6,069 nt of DNA from an uncultured Lachnospiraceae bacterium (GTDB taxonomy: Bacteria; Bacillota_A; Clostridia; Lachnospirales; Lachnospiraceae). The position numbers were made by a program, and so were the translations under genes. Positions within the stretch are counted from its first letter, which is position 1. Each line of letters opens with the position of its first letter. The stretch spans positions 1 through 6,069 of the forward strand of contig CADBME010000084.1 of assembly GCA_902795715.1 (NCBI GenBank), in the 5' to 3' direction. The notes under the pieces are model-generated. The model worked only from the letters and a program-made list of their open reading frames with translations. It was not told where the DNA came from and ran no database searches. Positions 1-4,192 of this stretch are shown here, piece by piece.

Positions 1-1053
1 AACCAGCAAATCAGACAATTGTGCGTTAAACACTTGTACCATACGCAGTCTTTGGAGCTCTCCACCCGATAATGTCGGTATGGCACGATGGAAGAAGAGA
101 TGTCCAAGATTGAGATCCATTGCTTTTGATATAAAGCTTTGAATTTCATCAAGTATGAAAGTAATCCTTGGATCGGTTTTCTTTTTAGCTATTTTCTCAA
201 TAATCGAAGTCAGTTCCGAAAACGGTGTTGTCATAAACTCGCCAATAGATACTCCATAGATCTTATACTGGCTTGTCTCTTCGTTATACTTCTTTCCATG
301 ACAAACTGCGCATTCAATCTCACCATAAAATCTTTCTGCAGGTTTAAATCCTAACATCATAGGTTTTTCGGTTAAGATACCATAATACTTTGAAGTCCGG
401 CGTGAAACTCCATTTGTGCGTTTGTATTGAAAAGAATACTTAATGTTCCCTTCGCCATTTAGCAGCATTAGTTTTTCTGAGTTTTTCAGCTGCCGAAAAG
501 TCTTTGATGGATTAATTCCGACTTCCTCACAGTATTTTGTCAGAATCTGTTTATAGAAGTCCTTGTAAGTGTTCCAGCAACGGAAAGGATTGTCTTTTAT
601 CGGAGTGTTGTAATCAATAATACGGTTAATATCCAGGGCCTTCGTATATCCCAGGCCATGACAGTTTTCGCACAAATTGGCTGAACGGTTCAGAGTGAAA
701 TGATCCTCACTTACTCCGGTGAGGACAGAGTACAAAAAGGCTATACTGCGATTGAGCCCGAAGTATGTTCCTATTGTGGAGTGAAGATTGTTATTCCCAT
801 TTGTTTGCTTAATGGGAACCGCTGCAGTCATGTTGTGATAAGACTTAATCTTATACGATGGCTCGGCGACATCATCAGCAAACATTGACATATACTCATG
901 TTGGCCGATTTGAGCAATTGTATCATATGCCAAAGATGACTTTCCGCTACCAGAGGGACCGATAATCAGATTAAGAGCACGTTTCTCAATGGAAACGTCG
1001 ATCTTCTTCAAATTATTTGTTTCGATTCCCTCAACACGTATTAATTCAGCCAT
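1..1053 (-). CDS. UvrA-like ABC ATPase, N-terminal half (runs off the left edge)
   Basis: The frame is open for 351 codons from the ATG at 1053 to base 1, so the gene is 3'-partial. Visible motifs, in UvrA order: Walker A GPSGSGKS (residues 32-39), a first zinc-type pair CENCHGLG (C128, C131), a second pair CAVCHGKKYNEE (C248, C251) matching the UvrA CxxCxGxRYNxE element, and the ABC signature LSGGELQRL (328-336). This is one complete UvrA nucleotide-binding half up to the signature; Walker B and any second half lie outside the window. Only about 90 residues separate Walker A from the first CxxC, against more than 200 in excision-repair UvrA, so the UvrB-binding insertion appears to be missing. 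That resembles UvrA2/DrrC-type proteins linked to resistance to DNA-acting compounds. The start overlaps the maturase stop by 8 bases, with AGGAG (1059-1063) five bases upstream, which implies co-translation. Immunity or handling of the modified peptide is inferred. Confidence 0.93.
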   Translation of the reverse strand, partial: MAELIRVEGIETNNLKKIDVSIEKRALNLIIGPSGSGKSSLAYDTIAQIGQHEYMSMFADDVAEPSYKIKSYHNMTAAVPIKQTNGNNNLHSTIGTYFGLNRSIAFLYSVLTGVSEDHFTLNRSANLCENCHGLGYTKALDINRIIDYNTPIKDNPFRCWNTYKDFYKQILTKYCEEVGINPSKTFRQLKNSEKLMLLNGEGNIKYSFQYKRTNGVSRRTSKYYGILTEKPMMLGFKPAERFYGEIECAVCHGKKYNEETSQYKIYGVSIGEFMTTPFSELTSIIEKIAKKKTDPRITFILDEIQSFISKAMDLNLGHLFFHRAIPTLSGGELQRLRMVQVFNAQLSDLLV

Positions 1054-2452
1054 TGTTGCTCCTGTTTTCGCATATTATGCGATATAAATCATGAATGAAG
1101 AAGTTCAGAGTCTTCTTAGCATGAACACAGAAACGCTCATCAACAGAATGAATTGTATTCCCGGGACGCAGGTTCATAGCATTTACAGGGCATCCTCCAC
1201 CGCAAATACCTAGAGCTGGGCAGGACAGACAGGATTCCTGATTTACTGGTGTCAACTGCGACCATTCGATAAACGTGGGATCTTTAGTTGCGTCAAACTG
1301 CTCATCATCAATTGTAGTGACAAAATACTTCTTGTCAAACAGACAGCCATGGCAAATACCAACTTGTCCATTTGGAGCGACTACAATTTGTCCGCCGGCT
1401 GTTGCAGCACAGTCAGAATAGTATACTTGTGCTTTTGAAAAAGCATCAAGCTTTCTCATCATGCGATCTTCATAGATGCCCAATTTCCGAAGTTCAACAA
1501 ATTCATCAATGATAAATTGCGCAGCTGCTTCATTGTAGCTTTCAGGCAGGACGAAGGAATCGCTCGACATCAATATATTGAATCCGAAGGACTTTACTCC
1601 ATAATTATTCACAAGGTTAAGGATATTAACAGTGTCTTTTATCGTTTCCTCGCTAAGTGTTACAGAGAGGGAGACATGCACGCCCAGCTTCTTGCAAAGA
1701 TCAAGTTTCTCCAGAATGCGGGAAAAAACAGGTTTCCCAGCGACATCCACTCGCATTTCGTTGGCTTTTTCGGTGAATCCATCACACGAAATGGCAATTG
1801 AGACACCAAGATCTTTTAGTTTTAAAATACGTTCTTCATTTAGCAAAAGGCCATTGGTAACCATTGAGAGTTCAACATGCTTTAAGCATTTTTCAACGTT
1901 ACGTAGGCTGTTCAGCTTTTCAGCAATATAAACAAGGACGGGGAAGTTAACCATTGGTTCTCCACCGTAGAAGATAACCGTTGGTTTATTGTCTTCATCA
2001 TCCAGATCAGACAGCTTAATCTGCCTGATAAAAAAGTCTATTGCTTTATCTGCGGTTTCTACCGTCATATCCTGTGAAAGGAACTGATGCCGTTTCTCCT
2101 GATCATTATTCCCCAGAAAACAGTATTTACATGCGAGATTGCATTGCTCGCTGAGAATCATATAACACACATTGATTGCAGGCGAAGGAGTCCTGGAACG
2201 AATAAAGTGAAGGACACGGTCGTCTTCATCTTCCGTCTGCGTTAATATCTTACATTTTATGAGTTCTGCGACTTCATTGGATATTGATTCCGGCGCGTTA
2301 TCCTTCGAATTGCAAAAAGGACTTGCAAGCCAAACCTGCAAGTCCTCATAAGCTTTCTTAGTCAGATACACCGGTTTCATCCGAAGGGAATGATACAGAG
2401 CGATCGCATCCCCCAGATCGTACTCGTGTGTAAACCGAGAAAGCTTTACCAT
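1046..2452 (-). CDS. Radical SAM/SPASM peptide maturase
   Basis: A 468-residue enzyme with the radical SAM cluster motif CNLACKYC (C104, C108, C111), which binds the 4Fe-4S cluster that cleaves S-adenosylmethionine, and the SAM-binding GGEP motif (163-166). The C-terminus has a full SPASM pattern: C348-x13-G-x4-C367, then C408-x2-C411-x5-C417-x3-C421, then C442, enough for two auxiliary clusters; C370 is an extra Cys. The first 95 or so residues precede the barrel and include a segment (20-43, beginning YHSLRMKPVYL) typical of RiPP maturases, possibly the precursor-binding part. Two Cys-rich peptides lie directly upstream, so it very likely modifies them, plausibly forming Cys thioethers as in ranthipeptide or sactipeptide maturases; the exact bond cannot be read from sequence. 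The start ATG overlaps the TAA of the second peptide (ATGGTAA) and has AAGGAGGAG just upstream. It belongs to the peptide maturase branch, but the precise subfamily is not assigned. Confidence 0.95.
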   Translation of the reverse strand: MVKLSRFTHEYDLGDAIALYHSLRMKPVYLTKKAYEDLQVWLASPFCNSKDNAPESISNEVAELIKCKILTQTEDEDDRVLHFIRSRTPSPAINVCYMILSEQCNLACKYCFLGNNDQEKRHQFLSQDMTVETADKAIDFFIRQIKLSDLDDEDNKPTVIFYGGEPMVNFPVLVYIAEKLNSLRNVEKCLKHVELSMVTNGLLLNEERILKLKDLGVSIAISCDGFTEKANEMRVDVAGKPVFSRILEKLDLCKKLGVHVSLSVTLSEETIKDTVNILNLVNNYGVKSFGFNILMSSDSFVLPESYNEAAAQFIIDEFVELRKLGIYEDRMMRKLDAFSKAQVYYSDCAATAGGQIVVAPNGQVGICHGCLFDKKYFVTTIDDEQFDATKDPTFIEWSQLTPVNQESCLSCPALGICGGGCPVNAMNLRPGNTIHSVDERFCVHAKKTLNFFIHDLYRIICENRSNNG

Positions 2453-2610
2453 TCCAGCTCCTCCTTGTCAGGAGTGTGCTTGCACCTGGCGCAGGAACAT
2501 GCGCATGTGCAGGAATTACACGCTACGCAAGCACATTTGGCCATAGCCACTCCGCTGTCGGCATGGATGTTACCAAACATCTGGGCATACTCATTTGTAG
2601 AAGCACTCAT
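2446..2610 (-). CDS. Cys-rich RiPP precursor peptide B (54 aa)
   Basis: A 54-residue peptide with eight Cys at 26, 28, 31, 34, 36, 38, 40 and 43, giving an alternating CxCxCxC core followed by CK and a short acidic tail ending in EELEW. It is a paralogue of the peptide encoded upstream. Both share a leader motif Y-x3-[YF]-GNI (here Y8 to I15), the core C-x2-C-x-C-x-C-x-C-x2-C-K, and a Trp near the C-terminus. The frame is open upstream to 2733, but the ATG at 2610 is chosen because GGGAGGT (2619-2625) lies eight bases before it and because the product then aligns with its paralogue end to end. The stop overlaps the maturase start. Its role as maturase substrate is inferred from position, size and Cys pattern. 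A metal-binding peptide is the main alternative. Confidence 0.87.
   Translation of the reverse strand: MSASTNEYAQMFGNIHADSGVAMAKCACVACNSCTCACSCARCKHTPDKEELEW
2458..2466 (-). promoter_or_regulatory. Ribosome binding site of the maturase embedded in peptide B
   Basis: AAGGAGGAG on the minus strand encodes the Lys-Glu-Glu near the end of peptide B and lies five bases before the maturase ATG at 2452. Maturase translation therefore probably depends on ribosomes finishing peptide B. Confidence 0.75.
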
Positions 2611-2611
2611 C

Positions 2612-2797
2612 TTACAATACCTCCCATTCCTTATCGGAGATCTCACGTGCATCATCAGTAAACTTGCACTTGGAGCAACTGCAGCTACACTTGCAACCGG
2701 TGCACTGTCCCATGCACTTATCGCGGGGGCCATTCATTACAGCGGGATTGATATTCCCATAGAGAGCAGTGTATGCGTCTTTACCATAAGAAACCAT
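2612..2797 (-). CDS. Cys-rich RiPP precursor peptide A (61 aa)
   Basis: First gene of the operon. The 61-residue peptide has seven Cys at 28, 32, 35, 37, 39, 41 and 44 (C-x3-C-x2-C-x-C-x-C-x-C-x2-C). The Cys-free leader carries Y9-TALYGNI, matching the motif in peptide B, and the acidic tail ends in KEWEVL. AAAAGGAGGT (2805-2814) sits seven bases before the ATG, and a strong promoter lies immediately upstream, so high expression is expected, as is usual for a precursor that is consumed stoichiometrically. The stop is separated from the start of peptide B by one base. Compared with SCIFF and other ranthipeptide precursors, it has a short leader and a dense, regularly spaced Cys core. I cannot assign it to a named family with certainty; the FibroRumin-type Cys-rich RiPPs are a candidate from memory. 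No signal peptide or membrane segment is visible. Confidence 0.88.
   Translation of the reverse strand: MVSYGKDAYTALYGNINPAVMNGPRDKCMGQCTGCKCSCSCSKCKFTDDAREISDKEWEVL
2619..2625 (-). promoter_or_regulatory. Ribosome binding site of peptide B embedded in peptide A
   Basis: GGGAGGT on the minus strand lies inside the last codons of peptide A (Trp-Glu-Val-Leu-stop), eight bases before the ATG at 2610. It decides the start of peptide B against the longer upstream reading in the same frame and supports coupled translation of the two peptides. Confidence 0.75.
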
Positions 2798-2804
2798 CTA
2801 CAGC

Positions 2805-2814
2805 ACCTCCTTTT
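2805..2814 (-). promoter_or_regulatory. Near-perfect ribosome binding site of peptide A
   Basis: AAAAGGAGGT on the minus strand, complementary to the 16S 3' end, seven bases before the ATG at 2797. It fixes the start of peptide A and suggests heavy translation. Confidence 0.85.
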
Positions 2815-2820
2815 TTGCTC

Positions 2821-2848
2821 AGTATACCAGCTATGGAAATAATGTCAA
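2821..2848 (-). promoter_or_regulatory. Sigma-A promoter of the peptide operon with extended -10
   Basis: Read on the minus strand: TTGACA (2843-2848), a 16-base spacer, then TATACT (2821-2826) preceded by TGG, which gives an extended -10 TGn element. The -35 is a perfect consensus. Transcription would start near 2814-2816, leaving a leader of under 20 bases that begins right at the ribosome binding site of peptide A. Such a short leader leaves no room for a riboswitch or attenuator, so regulation would act at initiation. Confidence 0.8.
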
Positions 2849-2862
2849 TGATTACTTTTTCG

Positions 2863-2890
2863 TTTTCGTAAAAATGTCGTCTTTTCGTAA
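2863..2890. repeat. Two 9-bp direct repeats upstream of the operon promoter
   Basis: TTTTCGTAA occurs at 2863-2871 and 2882-2890 (TTACGAAAA on the minus strand), 19 bp apart start to start. A partial third copy, TTTTCG, lies at 2857-2862. They sit about 15-42 bp upstream of the -35 box, where an activator would bind. An activator-site role is inferred from spacing and position only. Confidence 0.4.
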
Positions 2891-3120
2891 TTTGATTTTA
2901 TACCATATATTGTATGATTACAAATATCAAATACTCCATATTGTGTTTTTTCGCTTTCTGTTATATTCCCCAGAAAAGCAGCGAAATCATCGCGAATCCC
3001 TTTAAAATCAATGCTTCTACGGTTTTACGAATACACATCAAAAAACGGAAAAGGATTTGTGATCATTGTAGAGGAAAAAGAAAACGTCATTTCTTTCTTT
3101 CTGAAGCTGAAACATGAATT

Positions 3121-3166
3121 TCTGGATAGAATAGCGGGCAGGATTCATTCCTACCCGCCATCCAGA
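3121..3166 (-). terminator. Large hairpin, possible terminator of the 103-residue gene
   Basis: Outer arms TCTGGAT (3121-3127) and ATCCAGA (3160-3166) enclose inner arms GCGGGCAGG (3134-3142) and CCTACCCGC (3150-3158), with one C-A mismatch and a 7-base loop. An asymmetric internal loop (six bases against one) separates the two helices. It lies 34 bases beyond the stop of the 103-residue gene on the minus strand, where a terminator would be. No real T-run follows on either strand, so efficient intrinsic termination is doubtful. Confidence 0.45.
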
Positions 3167-3200
3167 TAGTCGCGCTACTGAACATCGTCATTCAGTGCTT

Positions 3201-3512
3201 TCAGGCACATTGGTCTCTGTCTGTAATGTATTCATCAATCATAACCATCAAGTAGCGCATACTGTTTCGTAATTGCTTCGTGACAGTTATACCGCCTCTA
3301 CGGCCGCATAGTGTCGGGATATTCATCTCACGAACGCCTCGCTGCATATCTGCCAAGCGAACACCATCCTTTAGAACACTAAACATAGGGCCGTTGTGAC
3401 GATGCGTGAAGAGGTACTCGCGTTGTCCGGAAAACGCAAGGTAAACATTGAATCCATGTTGATTACCATTGTTTTCTGCAAAAACTAGGATGTTTCTGCT
3501 ATAGCGCTTCAT
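3201..3512 (-). CDS. Hypothetical 103-residue protein
   Basis: The ATG at 3512 is preceded by GGAGGGAAGG a few bases upstream, and the frame ends with TGA at 3201. The product is basic and soluble-looking, with no membrane segment or signal peptide. A conserved-looking central block, FNVYLAFSGQREYLFTHRHN (residues 21-40), has alternating hydrophobic residues that suggest beta strands. It is followed by a likely helix (about 76-97). Only two Cys occur (C69, C102), so a zinc site is unlikely. I do not recognise a named family. The general look is that of orphan proteins carried on Clostridia plasmids and integrative elements (impression, not verified). It follows the zinc-ribbon gene after 91 bp that include an inverted repeat, so it may be part of the same transcript. 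Confidence 0.75.
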   Translation of the reverse strand: MKRYSRNILVFAENNGNQHGFNVYLAFSGQREYLFTHRHNGPMFSVLKDGVRLADMQRGVREMNIPTLCGRRGGITVTKQLRNSMRYLMVMIDEYITDRDQCA

Positions 3513-3550
3513 ACCTTCCCTCCATACTTTATAGATTCATCAATTATGAT

Positions 3551-3583
3551 CGGGGCAGTTATGTCTTAAGTTTATCTGCCCCG
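3551..3583. repeat. 8-bp inverted repeat between two small genes
   Basis: CGGGGCAG (3551-3558) and CTGCCCCG (3576-3583) are perfect complements around a 17-base loop, in the 91-bp gap between the zinc-ribbon gene and the 103-residue gene. It could be a weak terminator, an RNA processing or stability hairpin, or an operator. No T-run follows on either strand, so I do not call it a terminator. Confidence 0.5.
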
Positions 3584-3603
3584 TTCATATTCACAGCTGG
3601 TAC

Positions 3604-3762
3604 TTAGTCATCGTCTTCTCCGTAGCCATCTCTGTAGTTCTCGCAACCACAGTGAGGGCAGCGAATAAACGCGCTGGGGTTGTCGCCTTCTTCCCAGGGT
3701 AAAACCAACTCACCACCACGAAGAGACTGGCCACAGGAAATGCAGATGTCGTATTCGCTCAT
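3604..3762 (-). CDS. Small two-CxxC zinc-ribbon protein (52 aa)
   Basis: A 52-residue product with two knuckles, CISCG (C7, C10) and CPHCGC (C36, C39, plus C41), separated by 25 residues. This is the layout of a single zinc ribbon binding one Zn by four Cys. The tail after the second knuckle is acidic and ends GYGEDDD. The ATG at 3762 has AAAGGAGG (3772-3779) nine bases upstream, overlapping the stop of the acidic 72-residue gene; the two genes are 16 bases apart and surely co-transcribed. Zinc binding is inferred from the motif. The partner (protein or nucleic acid) is unknown. Its GC content is above that of the regulator and maturase genes. Confidence 0.8.
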   Translation of the reverse strand: MSEYDICISCGQSLRGGELVLPWEEGDNPSAFIRCPHCGCENYRDGYGEDDD

Positions 3763-3778
3763 ATTGTTATGCCTCCTT

Positions 3779-3997
3779 TCAATCTTCTACTTCGTCGATG
3801 TCATAGTCCACATCATCGAAGTCACTCTCATCGTACTCGTAGTCGCCGGGGTTGGACATGTGCAGGGTCTCGGCACCGACGTCGCAGCAGCTGATTGCAT
3901 ACAGCGCGGCCTCGCGAGCTTCTTCCTCTGTATCGTAGAGGTCTTCGAGTTCCATGTCCTCGTCGGGGAAGTGAATGGTCACCTGGTACTTACTCAT
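3779..3997 (-). CDS. Small highly acidic protein (72 aa)
   Basis: A 72-residue protein with a very high Asp and Glu content. It starts with a beta-like MSKYQVTIHF segment, then EDLYDTEEEAREAALYAIS, a probable helix (about residues 18-36), and a strongly acidic tail (from about residue 50) rich in D, E and Y. Two adjacent Cys (C37, C38) are the only ones. The ATG at 3997 has AAAGGAG (4007-4013) nine bases upstream. It heads a short gene pair with the zinc-ribbon protein. GC in its coding region is near 60 percent by eye (63 and 57 percent in two hand-counted 60-base lines), against about 40 percent in the regulator gene. That is a sign of different origin or of acidic-codon bias (GAC, GAG). 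The function is not recognised. Such acidic proteins on mobile elements can be DNA mimics, but nothing here proves it. Confidence 0.82.
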   Translation of the reverse strand: MSKYQVTIHFPDEDMELEDLYDTEEEAREAALYAISCCDVGAETLHMSNPGDYEYDESDFDDVDYDIDEVED

Positions 3998-4192
3998 AGC
4001 CTTTGACTCCTTTCGTGTAGATAGTAGCTTCGGGATCGGTATTCTTTTATGTTCTTCCCTCTACAATTTTAGTTTAGCATTGTAAACATGGAACAAACAG
4101 GGCGATAGCAGAATGATAGAATTGGTTAATTTTCTTAATAACGACAATTATTGAATGTAACCACATATGAATGAGTATCACTTCGTCTTTTG

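Larger units (their letters stand above)
2849..3200. other. Intergenic stretch without a supported gene
   Basis: About 350 bp between the operon promoter and the 103-residue gene. It is AT-rich near the promoter and contains the TTTTCGTAA repeats and the large hairpin at 3121-3166. A plus-strand frame from ATG 3011 to TAG 3169 (52 codons) has a protein-like stretch, KGFVIIVEEKENVISFF, but there is no ribosome site before the ATG and its end runs through the hairpin. I regard it as unproven, perhaps a gene remnant. No tRNA-like or CRISPR-like structure is visible. Confidence 0.5.

Noticed and set aside
139..888. Plus-strand frames within the left 1 kb (139-354, 700-888)
   Set aside because: They are antisense to the UvrA-like gene, whose motifs fix the coding strand.
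2446..2733. Longer 95-codon reading of peptide B from ATG 2733
   Set aside because: It would overlap most of peptide A in another frame, has no convincing ribosome site, and its extra 41 residues do not match the paralogue; the ATG at 2610 with GGGAGGT fits both.
2446..2797. The two Cys-rich peptides as metallothioneins
   Set aside because: The CxC density would fit metal binding, but immediate overlap with a SPASM maturase and a shared leader motif favour RiPP precursors; not fully excluded.
2390..2842. 150-codon plus-strand frame across both precursor genes
   Set aside because: It is the antisense reading of the Cys-rich peptides and the start of the maturase; it has no ribosome site and would be opposed by the strong minus-strand promoter.
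2914..3117. 67-codon plus-strand frame in the intergenic gap
   Set aside because: The Lys/Arg/Phe-rich translation looks like random AT-rich sequence and there is no ribosome site.
3680..4006. 108-codon plus-strand frame with hydrophobic stretches resembling a membrane protein
   Set aside because: The hydrophobic look arises from reading the Asp/Glu-rich acidic gene backwards; the minus-strand genes have proper ribosome sites and spacing.
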